DNA of 63,149 nt from positions 1 through 63,149 of the forward strand of contig JAPLFL010000039.1 in assembly GCA_026390695.1 (NCBI GenBank). The letters are read 5' to 3'. Of the stretch, positions 7,811-17,157 are shown piece after piece; position 1 is the first letter of the stretch; every line of letters begins with the position of its first letter. Both the position numbers and the translations under genes were made by a program. This DNA is from Candidatus Kapaibacterium sp. (GTDB taxonomy: Bacteria; Bacteroidota; Ignavibacteria; Kapaibacteriales; UBA2268). The notes beneath the pieces were generated by a model, which saw only the letters and a program-made list of their open reading frames with translations, did not search any database and was not told where the DNA came from.

Positions 7811-8689
7811 TTATTTACCTTTTTTAGGCTGAGCATCGGTAGAAGCTTTTTTCTCTTTTGGTTCGTTAATTGCTGCTGCAGGATGTGCTGCAGGAGCAGC
7901 AGTAGCGTTTGGTGCAGGATTAGCAGCGGCATCTTCTTTGGCTTTCTTATTTCTCCAATACTTCTTTTCGGCTTTCATTTCATCAGTAGTTTTAGGACCT
8001 TTTTGAGGTAAAATCAATTCTTGTCCCGGACGAATGATATCAGGGTTGCGAATAGTCTGGGTGTTAGCTTGCCAGATTTTTGGCCACATAAACGGATCGC
8101 CTAAAATTTCAATTTTTCCGGCTATATTCCACAAACAGTCTTTGTTTTCCGACCATTTGCCAACAATATAGTTCTTTGGTTTTGAATGCTCGCGGTATAA
8201 AGTTTTAATTTCATTACCAAGATCAATTACTCTTTGAAAGAATTGTGGAAGAACAGCAATTTTATTTTGGCGCATTGTATTGAGTTCTTTCTCCATGGCT
8301 TCGACTTCAGCGCGACGATCTGATAATTCGTCATTGCTTAATCCCTTCATCTGGCGTACTTTTCCTTCAAGATTACCAAGTTGTTGAGCAAATTTATCAA
8401 CATCTTCTTTAGTAGCTTTAATTAAAGTATATAAATCTTCATTACACTTTTTCAAAGCAGCAATTGTTTCATCAAGTTGCTTTTTGAGTTCAGCGTTACC
8501 ATCTTTAAGAGTATTATACCTTTGTGTAAGTTCATTAACTCTTGCCTGAATGGACTGAATCCTTAAATTTGCTTCATCAAAAGTAAGCAACTCATCTGCT
8601 TTGGAATCTGGTGGCATAACTGCATCAGCGGCAAATGTAGCTGTCATTGATAAAAACATAAAAATCAATAAAAATAGAATCTTTTTCAT
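7811..8689 (-). CDS. Exported coiled-coil protein with LysM domain
   Basis: A 292-residue protein with a clear signal peptide (residues 1-20, cut after ...TATFAA). It is followed by a long charged helical region (about 35-155, Lys/Glu/Leu-rich, likely coiled coil), then a LysM-type peptidoglycan-binding domain (about 175-230: YIVGKWSENKDCLWNIA... ending PDIIRPGQELILP). The C-terminal tail is rich in Ala, Pro and Lys. It probably links the cell wall to another envelope component. The upstream gene (8733-9059) is only 43 bases away, also exported and also coiled-coil, so they are probably one operon and may interact. The exact role is unknown. Confidence 0.82.
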   Translation of the reverse strand: MKKILFLLIFMFLSMTATFAADAVMPPDSKADELLTFDEANLRIQSIQARVNELTQRYNTLKDGNAELKKQLDETIAALKKCNEDLYTLIKATKEDVDKFAQQLGNLEGKVRQMKGLSNDELSDRRAEVEAMEKELNTMRQNKIAVLPQFFQRVIDLGNEIKTLYREHSKPKNYIVGKWSENKDCLWNIAGKIEILGDPFMWPKIWQANTQTIRNPDIIRPGQELILPQKGPKTTDEMKAEKKYWRNKKAKEDAAANPAPNATAAPAAHPAAAINEPKEKKASTDAQPKKGK

Positions 8690-8732
8690 AGTGCCTCATT
8701 TAATAAATTAGTTTAACAAATTAATTACCGAA

Positions 8733-9059
8733 TTATTTTGGATCTTCTTGCTTTGGAGCTTCAGGTTTCCATCCAGGCCAACAATCAGGGAAAGTTGCAA
8801 GTTTGGATTTAATAAACTCGCGTTCCTCGTTACATTTGTTGTATTCGGTTTTTCTTGAGTTAAGTTCGGCTTCCAATGCAGCTTTATCCTTTTTAGCTTT
8901 GGAAATGTCGTCAGTAAGCTCAGACTCTAATTTTCTTAGTTTGTTAAGCTCAACTTTTTGCTCTTCGGTAATCATTTTGGTGCAACTGTTTAAAAATGAT
9001 GCACCTGTAAATATCAACGTACTAACTGTCGCTACAGTTAAGAACTTTTTTATATCCAT
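8733..9059 (-). CDS. Small coiled-coil lipoprotein
   Basis: A 108-residue protein with a lipoprotein signal: basic N-terminus, hydrophobic core and the lipobox SFLNSC, giving lipidation at Cys26. The mature part is a single charged helical segment (about 30-88) with a Leu/Lys/Glu heptad-like pattern. It ends in a short tail with two Trp and several Pro (CWPGWKPEAPKQ). In outline it is like Lpp-type spacers, but there is no sequence match I can claim. An AGGAGG-like site ('gggagg') precedes the ATG. It lies upstream of and in line with the LysM protein gene. Confidence 0.72.
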   Translation of the reverse strand: MDIKKFLTVATVSTLIFTGASFLNSCTKMITEEQKVELNKLRKLESELTDDISKAKKDKAALEAELNSRKTEYNKCNEEREFIKSKLATFPDCWPGWKPEAPKQEDPK

Positions 9060-9205
9060 AAAACCTCCCGTAATGAGAATTCAAAAAATTTATATTCTTT
9101 ATAATCAATGTCAAAAAACAAATTTTAAACCATCCTAATTAGCAAATTAATTAATTATTCTCTTAATTGCAAATTAATATTTTTTTAATTTCCAAATCAA
9201 TAGTA

Positions 9206-9236
9206 TTGTTTAAATAAAGAATTATCTTTATATTTG
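9206..9236 (+). promoter_or_regulatory. Bacteroidota-type promoter of the nfeD/SPFH operon
   Basis: TTG (9206-9208), a 20-base spacer and TATATTTG (9229-9236) match TTG-N19-21-TAnnTTTG. The start codon of the first gene lies 28 bases further, with a GGAG ribosome site between. Confidence 0.6.
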
Positions 9237-9263
9237 ATTTTTTAATTACACTTAGGAGAATTT

Positions 9264-9704
9264 ATGGAGTATTATTGGTGGTTCATTGCATCTTTTATTT
9301 TTGTGATTCTCGAAATCATCACTCCTGGCTTTTTTTTCTTATGGTTTGGCATCGGTGCAATCACAACCGGTTTGCTTGATTTATTAGGGTTTAATTCTTT
9401 AATTCCACAAATTATTGTTTTTGTTGTAATCTCATTGGCTCTGGTAGCTATGTCCAGAACTATTTTCAAGAATATTTTTATTAAAAAATCTCCCGGAAAA
9501 GAAATTATAACTAACGTAAATGTTTTATTAGGGAAGCAAGGAATTGTGACTACAACTATTAATAATGATAAAAGTGAGGGTAGGATACTCGTTGAAGGAC
9601 AGGATTGGTCGGCGCGCTCAGCCAATAACGATATAATTGAGCAGAATATGAACGTAATAATTTTAAGATTCGAAGGAATCAAAGCAATTGTCGAGAAAAT
9701 ATAA
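9264..9704 (+). CDS. NfeD-family membrane protein
   Basis: A 146-residue protein of the short NfeD class. It has membrane helices at about 4-28, 31-47 and 50-68, then a soluble OB-fold domain (about 85-145: LLGKQGIVTTTI...GRILVEGQDWSARS...). NfeD proteins partner with SPFH/stomatin-type proteins in membrane microdomain organisation and quality control. The next gene, 45 bases downstream, encodes just such a protein, which supports the assignment. The start ATG 9264 has a GGAG site (9252-9255). Confidence 0.9.
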   Translation: MEYYWWFIASFIFVILEIITPGFFFLWFGIGAITTGLLDLLGFNSLIPQIIVFVVISLALVAMSRTIFKNIFIKKSPGKEIITNVNVLLGKQGIVTTTINNDKSEGRILVEGQDWSARSANNDIIEQNMNVIILRFEGIKAIVEKI

Positions 9705-9749
9705 ATAATTTATACAATTCATTCTTTGTAATTTTTGAAAGGGTTTTTT

Positions 9750-10676
9750 ATGGCAACACCTGGTGTGGTATTCATAGTATTTCTTATTGTTTTTGCTTTA
9801 ATTATAGCAACAAGTACAATAAAAATGGTTAGTCAGGCTACAGTAAAAATTATTGAACGGCTTGGCAAATACCATAAAACTGCTGAATCGGGACTAAATA
9901 TTATCGTTCCGTTTATTGATAAAGTCCGTGCTACTCTTGATTTACGAGAGCAATTAATTGATGTTCCTCCTCAATCTGTGATTACACGTGATAATGTAAC
10001 TATGGAGGTTGATTGTGTAGTGTATTGGCAAGTTGTTGATCCAGTCAAAGCAGTATATGAAATTTACAATGTAATGATCGGAATTGAACAAATGACCCGC
10101 AGTTCATTACGTTCGGTTATTGGCGAACTTGACCTTGACCATACATTATCCGGCCGTGATACAATCAATGCGAAACTAAGAGGTTCATTGGATGCAGCTA
10201 CGGATAAATGGGGTGTTAAAGTAATGAGGGTTGAAGTTCGAAACATAGTCCCACCCGAAGACATACGTATTACCATGGAAAAACAAATGACTGCTGAACG
10301 TAATAAACGTGCTACTATTCTAATTTCCGAAGGTGAAAAACAATCACAGATTCTTAAATCCGAGGGTCAGCAACAGGCAGCAATTATTTCAGCAGAAGGT
10401 TACAAACAATCTCAGATATTGCAGGCAGACGGACAAGCTGAAGCACGTATGAGAGTTGCTACGGCTGAGGCTCAAGCAATCCGGCTTGTTACCGGTGCTC
10501 TCAAGGAAACCGGATCTAATCCTGGAAATTATTTGATTACAATGAAATATCTTGAATCTTGGAAAGAAATGTCAAATAATGCTAATAAGTTAGTCTTTAT
10601 TCCTTATGAAAGCGCTGCAATCATGGGCTCAATCGGAGGAATTAAAGAAATGATGAGTTCTTTGGAAGCAAAGTAA
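9750..10676 (+). CDS. SPFH/Band 7 (stomatin-like, QmcA-type) protein
   Basis: A membrane-anchored scaffold protein that forms large rings or caps around membrane proteases. The N-terminal hydrophobic segment (about 5-27) is followed by the SPFH/Band 7 domain (about 28-185; VKIIERLGKYHKTAESGLNIIVPF, DREQ-like LDLREQLIDVPPQ, VRNIVPPEDI). Then comes a helical region of Gln/Glu/Ala-rich repeats (QSQILKSEGQQQAAIISAEG) and the C-terminal domain. ATG 9750 is preferred over the in-frame TTG 9735 because GAAAGGG sits just ahead of it; this gives 308 residues. It is the partner of the NfeD gene upstream. Confidence 0.93.
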   Translation: MATPGVVFIVFLIVFALIIATSTIKMVSQATVKIIERLGKYHKTAESGLNIIVPFIDKVRATLDLREQLIDVPPQSVITRDNVTMEVDCVVYWQVVDPVKAVYEIYNVMIGIEQMTRSSLRSVIGELDLDHTLSGRDTINAKLRGSLDAATDKWGVKVMRVEVRNIVPPEDIRITMEKQMTAERNKRATILISEGEKQSQILKSEGQQQAAIISAEGYKQSQILQADGQAEARMRVATAEAQAIRLVTGALKETGSNPGNYLITMKYLESWKEMSNNANKLVFIPYESAAIMGSIGGIKEMMSSLEAK

Positions 10677-10750
10677 TCTCTGACCTGAGGGCAGTGCAGA
10701 TTCCTTCTAAAAAAGTATATCAATAGGGGGCTGACTTATAAGTTAGGTTT

Positions 10751-10885
10751 CTGAGGCTGTCTCAAAAGCCACATATTTAACAAAAATGTCATTCCTGCGA
10801 ATGCAGGAATCTCCTTCCAGTCCCACTTTAGGGGAATCCTGCATGCGCAGGAATGACAGAAATGAGGCTTTTGAGACAGCCTCAG
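10751..10885. mobile_element. MITE-like palindromic element, intact copy
   Basis: A 135-bp element bounded by a perfect 20-bp inverted repeat: CTGAGGCTGTCTCAAAAGCC at 10751-10770 and its reverse complement at 10866-10885. Inside are two smaller palindromes, ATTCCTGCGAATGCAGGAAT (10790-10809) and a second one with AATCCTGC...GCAGGAAT (about 10833-10856). There is no coding capacity. Related copies are at 25354-25485 and 62958-63036. The ends resemble those of transposase-dependent insertion sequences, so movement in trans is plausible. I see no clear target duplication. Confidence 0.75.
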
Positions 10886-10966
10886 CCTTCAAGTAGGAAA
10901 CGATATTACAGGATTTTATGAAATTGTAACTGCCCAACCTTCACCCCCTTTTTCAAAGGCTTTAAT

Positions 10967-11009
10967 AAAAAAATCCCCTCACCCCAAAAAACGGGGTAGG
11001 GGGGATTTT
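10967..11009 (-). terminator. Intrinsic terminator of the aconitase gene
   Basis: On the minus strand, AAAATCCCC...TACCCC pairs with GGGGT...GGGGATTTT across a short GTTTTTT loop and runs into a string of T. It lies about 45 bases after the aconitase stop. Confidence 0.8.
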
Positions 11010-11052
11010 CCAAAGAGATTCATTGCTAATATCTGATCGTAAGCTAATTAAA

Positions 11053-13320
11053 TTATTTAGTAAACTGGCGACGAATAATATTTAAAGCGGAACCATTGTG
11101 GAACCACTCTATCTGATGTTCATTATAACTATGATTTATTAAGAATGAATCACTGCTTCCGTCTGCATGATGACAAACCAAAGTTAATGGTTTAGCCGGT
11201 GCAAATTCTGTTAATCCAATTAAATCGATTGTGTCATTTTCCTGAATTTTATTATAATCATCTTTATCAATAAATGTTAGAGCTAACATTCCTTGTTTCT
11301 TCAGATTTGTTTCGTGAATACGGGCAAATGATTTTACAAGAACTGCTCTTACTCCGAGATGACGCGGCTCCATTGCTGCATGTTCGCGGGATGATCCTTC
11401 GCCGTAATTTTCATCGCCAACAACTATGGAAGCAATATCGGCAGCCTTATAACTACGTTGTACATCAGGAACACCAGCGTATCCGCCATTAATCTGATTT
11501 TTTACTGAATTGGTTTTTTCAGTAAAGGCATTGACAGCACCTGTAAGCATATTATTGGATATATTATCTAAATGACCACGATATTTAAGCCATGGGCCTG
11601 CCATTGAGATATGATCTGTTGTACATTTCCCTTTTGCTTTGATCAGTAGCTTCATTCCGCAAATATCTTTACCATCCCAGTCAGAAAATGGGCTTAAAAG
11701 CTGTAAACGATCCGATGTAGGATTAACAACTACCTGAACACTGCTTCCATCCTCAGCTGGTGCTTGGTAGCCAGCATCTTCGACTGAATAACCGTTTGGA
11801 GGTAATTCATAACCTTTTGGTTCATCCAACATAACCTCAATGCCATCTTCATTTAATAATTTATCTGTCAAAGGATTGAAAGTCATACTACCACTGATTG
11901 CAAACGCTGTCACCATCTCCGGTGAAGCAACGAAGCTGAACGTATTCGGATTTCCATCAGCTCGTTTTGCAAAATTTCTGTTAAATGAATTAATAATAGA
12001 ATTACGTTCTTGTTTCTCGGCTCCCTCTCTTGCCCATTGACCAATACATGGCCCACAGGCATTTGCCATAACAACTCCGCCAATTTTATTAAAAATGTCG
12101 ATCAGACCATCTTTTTCAATTGTATAGCGTACTTGCTCGGAACCGGGAGTAATGATAAATTGAGCTTTAGCCTTTAATTTTTTTTCTTCAGCTTGTTTGG
12201 CAAGTGAAGCTGCACGGGAAATATCCTCATAAGAAGAATTTGTGCAGGAGCCAATTAATCCTACTTCGAGTTTTTCAGGATAATTATTTTCTTTCACTGC
12301 ACTTGCAAGTTTAGAAAGCGGCCATGCCAGATCCGGTGAGAAAGGGCCATTAATATGTGGTTCTAATGTATTTAAATCAATTTCAATAACCTGATGGAAA
12401 TATTTTTCAGGTTCAGCATAAACTTCCATGTCACTAACTAAGTATGGTGCTATATTTTTAGCCATTTCTCCAATTTCTTTGCGACCAGTGGCTGATAAAT
12501 ATTCATACATCTTTTCATCATAGCCAAATACTGATGTTGTTGCTCCGATTTCGGCTCCCATATTGCATATAGTGCCTTTTCCGGTGCATGAAATAGAATT
12601 AGCTCCTTCACCGAAATATTCAACAATACATCCTGTTCCACCTTTAACAGTAAGGATACCTGCGACTTTAAGAATAACATCTTTAGCAGAAGTCCAGCCG
12701 CTGAGTTTACCGGTTAATTTAATACCTATTAACTTAGGGAATTTTAATTCCCAAGCCATACCAGCCATCACGTCAACCGCATCTGCACCGCCTACTCCGA
12801 TAGCGATCATTCCTAATCCACCGGCATTTACTGTATGTGAGTCTGTACCAATCATCATGCCACCAGGGAATGCGTAATTTTCTAATATTACCTGATGAAT
12901 AATTCCCGCACCCGGCTTCCAGAAGCCAATTCCGTATTTATTTGAAACGGAAGAAAGAAAATCATAAACTTCTTTGTTAATATCAAGAGCTTTTTCTAAG
13001 TCAGATCCAGCGCCAGCTTTTGCTTGAATTAAGTGATCGCAGTGAACAGTTGACGGTACTGCAACCTTTGGTCTTCCAGCAGACATAAACTGAAGCAAAG
13101 CCATCTGAGCGGTTGCATCCTGCATAGCAACTCTATCGGGTGCAAAATTTACATAATCAACACCATGTTTAAAATTTTGTAATTCTTTCTCATCCCAAAG
13201 ATGGGCATAAAGAATTTTTTCTGCTAATGTAAGAGGCCTTGTAAGATGTGCTTTGGCAGCATCAACTTTTGTCGCGAAGCTTTCATAGCGCTTCTTGAGC
13301 ATATCAAAATCGAAAATCAT
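11053..13320 (-). CDS. acnA: Aconitate hydratase (mitochondrial-type aconitase)
   Basis: TCA-cycle enzyme interconverting citrate and isocitrate through cis-aconitate in the cytoplasm, using a [4Fe-4S] cluster. At 755 residues it matches the mitochondrial-type aconitase rather than the longer bacterial AcnA or AcnB. Cluster ligands are visible: Cys359 in GSCTNSS and Cys422/Cys425 in [10 protein letters not shown]. Other family motifs are [10 protein letters not shown] (91-100), [28 protein letters not shown], and the swivel domain with [19 protein letters not shown] near residue 640. The gene stands alone, with its own terminator downstream. Together with KorAB at the end of the window it supports a ferredoxin-linked TCA cycle. 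Confidence 0.95.
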   Translation of the reverse strand: MIFDFDMLKKRYESFATKVDAAKAHLTRPLTLAEKILYAHLWDEKELQNFKHGVDYVNFAPDRVAMQDATAQMALLQFMSAGRPKVAVPSTVHCDHLIQAKAGAGSDLEKALDINKEVYDFLSSVSNKYGIGFWKPGAGIIHQVILENYAFPGGMMIGTDSHTVNAGGLGMIAIGVGGADAVDVMAGMAWELKFPKLIGIKLTGKLSGWTSAKDVILKVAGILTVKGGTGCIVEYFGEGANSISCTGKGTICNMGAEIGATTSVFGYDEKMYEYLSATGRKEIGEMAKNIAPYLVSDMEVYAEPEKYFHQVIEIDLNTLEPHINGPFSPDLAWPLSKLASAVKENNYPEKLEVGLIGSCTNSSYEDISRAASLAKQAEEKKLKAKAQFIITPGSEQVRYTIEKDGLIDIFNKIGGVVMANACGPCIGQWAREGAEKQERNSIINSFNRNFAKRADGNPNTFSFVASPEMVTAFAISGSMTFNPLTDKLLNEDGIEVMLDEPKGYELPPNGYSVEDAGYQAPAEDGSSVQVVVNPTSDRLQLLSPFSDWDGKDICGMKLLIKAKGKCTTDHISMAGPWLKYRGHLDNISNNMLTGAVNAFTEKTNSVKNQINGGYAGVPDVQRSYKAADIASIVVGDENYGEGSSREHAAMEPRHLGVRAVLVKSFARIHETNLKKQGMLALTFIDKDDYNKIQENDTIDLIGLTEFAPAKPLTLVCHHADGSSDSFLINHSYNEHQIEWFHNGSALNIIRRQFTK

Positions 13321-13418
13321 ATTAATCCCGAAATGTGTTTAAACAAATTCATAATAACATCAATTACAAAATTATCAAATTATTTGTTTATGGACTTTAT
13401 TATTAAAATTTAAATTAT

Positions 13419-13426
13419 TAACTTTG
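13419..13426 (+). promoter_or_regulatory. Likely -7 element of the B12 operon promoter
   Basis: TAACTTTG matches the Bacteroidota -7 box TAnnTTTG and lies about 10 bases before the riboswitch begins, where transcription would be expected to start. No TTG is found at the usual distance upstream. Confidence 0.4.
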
Positions 13427-13435
13427 AATCAGTTC

Positions 13436-13600
13436 TTTGCAAGTTCCGGGAATCAGGTGCAATACCTGAGCGGTTACGCCGCTGTAACGGAGTACTCATG
13501 TTTCAAATTCATTATTAAGAATGGCCACTGTCACTATTTATGGGATGGGAAGGCGAAACACAGAGGATGATACCGAAGTCAGAAGACCGACCTGCAATGC
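13436..13600 (+). ncRNA. Cobalamin (adenosylcobalamin-type) riboswitch
   Basis: The leader RNA has the conserved pieces of a cobalamin riboswitch in order: GGGAATCAGGTG with CACCTGA-like pairing, the AACGG-type segment (GCCGCTGTAACGGAG), GCCACTG (13523-13529), GGGATGGGAAGGCG, GATGATACCGAAGTCAGAAGACC, and the B12 box (about 13573-13592) followed by CCTGC. The ligand should shut off expression of the downstream operon when B12 is plentiful. The about 180 bases between aptamer and first start codon contain a small hairpin (CATTCG, 13638-13643, with CGAATG, 13650-13655) but no T-run, so control may be translational (inference). Confidence 0.93.
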
Positions 13601-13779
13601 TCATTGGAATGTCAGATATTTAGTGTGTCTGGCTGTACATTCGCGTAAACGAATGCTTTGAGGGAAACGAAGAATCCGCAATCACTCTTTCTTTTGAATC
13701 CCTCATTTTATTTATCGTTGCGACTTTATTTGGTCTCAACTTTTTATCAAAATATTTCTATTTTTTAGAGGAGATTCTT

Positions 13780-15147
13780 ATGAAGCAGTTCCTACTGATC
13801 ATTTCACTTATTTTAATTTCAATTTCAAACTCACTTTCCGTTAATTGGCAGGATAGAAAAATGTTTAATGTTGGAAAGGAGCCGTCAGCGGTCTTTGTGG
13901 ATAATGGAGGGAAGTTTGCTAATCCTATCGTTTACATTATCTGCTCAGGTTATGATATGAATTTTAATGATACATTAGATGTAAAAGATGGCGATGAGAC
14001 GCCTTCTATCTGGGCTTTGCAGTTAAAATATCTTTCTCAATATACTGAACCAAACGTATTTAAAGTATGTGATTTGCCTTTCGGTTCAATCGGCAGGCTT
14101 GGTGGACCTATGCGAGTGGGTTATACCCCTGTTGATGCGGATAGTAGTACATTTACAAGTTACTTATATTTGCCTCAAAATGGCAAGATCAGCCGCTACA
14201 CTTTAGTTAATGGTAAAATGACATTAAAAGAAGATTTGCTAAATTTCAAAGCTGATGCGGTTTCTGTTATAAATAATAATTTATTACTGAGCGTAAATAG
14301 CCCCAGCAGCAGAATATTTATATATGATATGCTTAATAAAATATTTTTGGATTCGATTACAACACCCAAGAATGTGATGCAAACTTATTCTAATCATATT
14401 GATTATATTTTTGCGGTATGCGAGGGTAATTTCGGAAAGAATGATGGGAAGCTACTCTTCATAGATTTAAATATGAAAAAGGATACAAGTCTAAATGCAG
14501 GAGACACACCAAATTATTTAAGTACAATGCAGGAAAATGATAATGAAGCTTGCTTAATATCTAATGGTTCGCACGAAATGAGACTAATTGGTAAAAATAT
14601 TGAACTTGTTAAACTTCCGACATCAGGTTACAGCGGGCCACGCGAATGTGCTTATGATGGGCAATCATGGCTCGTTACCGCTTATGATGGCAAAGTATAT
14701 TCTTATGATACTACTGCAAAAAAATTTACTACTTTAGATTCATTAAACGAAATGCTTGAATCAATCAGAGTGTATGCACCTTTGAAGGGAAATCCTGCAA
14801 GTTGGATGTTCGTTACAGCAGCTCTCAATATGGATTATTCGCCTTCAAACCATTTGTATGTTTATGATAACGGATACCAGGCTGTGGATGAGCCTTCTGC
14901 TGATATTGGAATAAATATGTTTCCAAATCCAACGAATAATATTATCAATATTAAAATACTTGAAAGCAGCAATAGTAAAGCTTATAGTGTGGAATTGTTA
15001 TCCTATCTTGGAAATTCAATCAAAATAATGTCAAATATTTATTCATCTGAAATTTCACTGAACATTGAAGAGCTTGCCTCAGGTATATATTTTATAAAAT
15101 ATACCAGTACTAACAAGACAGTGCTATTGCCAATTGTAAAGCAGTGA
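13780..15147 (+). CDS. Secreted beta-propeller protein with T9SS sorting domain (B12 operon)
   Basis: First gene under the cobalamin riboswitch. The 455-residue protein has a signal peptide (about 1-20). A beta-rich region (about 25-370) follows, with propeller-like recurring 'YLYLPQNGKISRYTL', 'RIFIYDMLNKIFLDS', 'KLLFIDLNMKKD' and 'KVYSYDTTAKKFTTL' blades. A C-terminal T9SS type A sorting domain (about 378-455: MFPNPTNNIINIKI ... GIYFIKYTS...) ends the chain. It should be carried across the outer membrane by T9SS and fixed to, or released from, the cell surface. Because it is controlled by B12 and has a propeller like BtuG, a surface cobalamin- or corrinoid-capture role is a reasonable inference, not shown. 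An AGAGGAG ribosome site precedes the ATG. Confidence 0.78.
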   Translation: MKQFLLIISLILISISNSLSVNWQDRKMFNVGKEPSAVFVDNGGKFANPIVYIICSGYDMNFNDTLDVKDGDETPSIWALQLKYLSQYTEPNVFKVCDLPFGSIGRLGGPMRVGYTPVDADSSTFTSYLYLPQNGKISRYTLVNGKMTLKEDLLNFKADAVSVINNNLLLSVNSPSSRIFIYDMLNKIFLDSITTPKNVMQTYSNHIDYIFAVCEGNFGKNDGKLLFIDLNMKKDTSLNAGDTPNYLSTMQENDNEACLISNGSHEMRLIGKNIELVKLPTSGYSGPRECAYDGQSWLVTAYDGKVYSYDTTAKKFTTLDSLNEMLESIRVYAPLKGNPASWMFVTAALNMDYSPSNHLYVYDNGYQAVDEPSADIGINMFPNPTNNIINIKILESSNSKAYSVELLSYLGNSIKIMSNIYSSEISLNIEELASGIYFIKYTSTNKTVLLPIVKQ

Positions 15148-15247
15148 TGTTTCAGTATGTAGATATTTTTATCAAAAATAAAAACGGTACATAACTGATG
15201 GAAAGCGCTCCAGTCATGGTTGTACTAAAATATTAGATAAGTCCAAA

Positions 15248-17155
15248 ATGAACATTATAATAATTAATTTATTTCTTATCAGTTTCTTTCTGTCATCAGC
15301 CGTAATTCGGGCAGAAGATACTCTTGTAACCCGCGGACAGGAGCTGATTATCAATTCTAATAGACTTGATCTTTTAAATAAAGCACAACTTGTTCCAAAA
15401 ACAATTATTCGAATCAAAGAAGAAAAAATTAATTTAATTTCGTTCGATGAGATTCTGAGCGGTATTTCAGGACTTACAGTAAAAAATTATGGTGGAGCCG
15501 GAGGATTGAAAACAATTTCTATTCGTGGGACTAATTCACAACAGACAGCAATTTCCATTGAAGGTTTTCAGTTGAATGCAGCTCACAGTGGGTCATTTGA
15601 TCTTACTAATATACCTTTGAATTTTCTTAGTGAGGCAGTTATTATTCATGGTGGTATTTCTGCGTTATATGGCGGTGGATCTATAGGTGGAGCTATAAAT
15701 TTGAAATTGATAGAAAAACAAGATTCTGTAAATTTCCATTCTCAGATTTTAATAGGATCATTTGGAGAGTTTAAGTTGGCTGCCATAGCGAATTGTAATA
15801 TTAATAAAACCAATTATGGAATCATTTCTGCATCAGTTTATCGATCTAAAGGTAATTATCCTGTTGAATACAATAATTACTCGATTAATAGTCAGATACG
15901 CCGCACTAATTGCGATATAACAGATATTAACCTCTTAACAAAATGGATTTTTATCGGTGATAGATATAAATTGAGTCCGTTTGTGATTTTACAGGGATCG
16001 GAGCGAGGTTGCCCTGGGCCTGTTATTCAAAATAATCCCTTAGACTCAACATCTCGATTATTTGGGAGAGAGATGATTTCAGGCATAAAATATGAAAAAA
16101 TAGTATCTGAACCTTCTTATTATACAATCTCTGGAATGTGGCACTCATCCTACTTAAAATATGAAAGTAAATTTGTAGATTCAATATCCGAATATAATAC
16201 AAATGATTTTCAAGTTAATACAAATTATTTCTATAACTCAGAAAGAATATTTTTAAACTTATGTGCAGATGCACGTTTAACGGCTATGAATTCAAATAAA
16301 ATAATTTTATATAATAGTTACGTTATAAGAAAATCTGCTGCTGTTCTTGGATTTATTCGATATTCGGAAAATAATAATTCGGAATCAATGAACTGGAGTA
16401 CAGAGGCAGCCATCAGGCAAGAATATATTCCTGATTATGGATATTCAATATCCCCTTTTATAGGCATTGGTACTAATTATAGTAAAATATTAAATATATT
16501 TTTGTCATGGTCATATAATTTTCGACCACCAAGTTTTAATGAGTTGTATTATTTGAATTTTGGTACAAAAAACCTTCAACCTGAGCGCTCCAACTCATTT
16601 AATCTAACATTTAAAATAAATAACAGATATGCTGATGTATCTTTATCACCTTTTTTAATTCTAACAAAAAATCAAATTATATCTGTTCCGAAAAGTCCTG
16701 TCGCTTGGAGTGCTCAAAATATAGGTCAGGTGCTGACACGTGGCTTTGAGTATGATATGAAACTGAAATTACCACCTTATTTTGTTTTGATTTTTAATTA
16801 TACATATCAAATTGCGAGTGACCAAAGTCCTGAATCAGCCTATAAAGGCAAAGATATAGTATATATTCCACGTGAATCTGCGGGGTTTGAACTTAAAATA
16901 GGCTATTTAAGTTTAACTGCTGATTTGAACATCCAAAGATTAAGCTATAGGTATAGCTACCCTGATAATGACTATTCATCCATGCTCCCTGCATATTTTC
17001 AGACTAATTTAAGTTTAAAAAAGAATTTTAATTTTTACTATCAGAACATCGGAATAGTGCTGCAATGCAATAATTTATCGAATGAAAATTATGACATTGT
17101 CAGAAATTATCCTATGCCAGGTCGGAGCTTCAGATTTATTATTAACTATAATTAA
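15248..17155 (+). CDS. btuB: TonB-dependent outer-membrane cobalamin receptor (BtuB-like)
   Basis: A 635-residue TonB-dependent receptor. A signal peptide (about 1-22) is followed directly by EDTLVTRGQE, which resembles the BtuB TonB box (DTLVVTA). The plug domain (about 45-155) includes ILSGISGLTVKNYGGAGGLKTISIRG and ISALYGGGSIGGAINL. The 22-strand barrel carries typical late motifs (FRPPSFNELYYLNFGTKNLQPERSNSFNL, near residues 425-455) and ends with an aromatic-rich last strand (FRFIINYN). Position behind a cobalamin riboswitch, and next to BtuG-like genes, points to corrinoids as substrate. The downstream gene begins 2 bases after its stop. Confidence 0.9.
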   Translation: MNIIIINLFLISFFLSSAVIRAEDTLVTRGQELIINSNRLDLLNKAQLVPKTIIRIKEEKINLISFDEILSGISGLTVKNYGGAGGLKTISIRGTNSQQTAISIEGFQLNAAHSGSFDLTNIPLNFLSEAVIIHGGISALYGGGSIGGAINLKLIEKQDSVNFHSQILIGSFGEFKLAAIANCNINKTNYGIISASVYRSKGNYPVEYNNYSINSQIRRTNCDITDINLLTKWIFIGDRYKLSPFVILQGSERGCPGPVIQNNPLDSTSRLFGREMISGIKYEKIVSEPSYYTISGMWHSSYLKYESKFVDSISEYNTNDFQVNTNYFYNSERIFLNLCADARLTAMNSNKIILYNSYVIRKSAAVLGFIRYSENNNSESMNWSTEAAIRQEYIPDYGYSISPFIGIGTNYSKILNIFLSWSYNFRPPSFNELYYLNFGTKNLQPERSNSFNLTFKINNRYADVSLSPFLILTKNQIISVPKSPVAWSAQNIGQVLTRGFEYDMKLKLPPYFVLIFNYTYQIASDQSPESAYKGKDIVYIPRESAGFELKIGYLSLTADLNIQRLSYRYSYPDNDYSSMLPAYFQTNLSLKKNFNFYYQNIGIVLQCNNLSNENYDIVRNYPMPGRSFRFIINYN

Positions 17156-17157
17156 AA

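Larger units (their letters stand above)
10677..11052. other. 376-bp intergenic region with palindromic mobile-type element and terminator
   Basis: Between the SPFH gene and the convergent aconitase gene there is no gene. It holds the 135-bp palindromic element (10751-10885) and a GC-rich terminator hairpin (10967-11009), annotated separately. Around 10940 lies a fragment of a dispersed 'CCCCCTTTTTCAAAGG' repeat that is complete at about 25506-25535. Confidence 0.75.

Noticed and set aside
10743-10937. A 64-codon minus-strand frame over the other palindromic copy
   Set aside because: Same reason: it reads through the inverted repeat and has no coding character.
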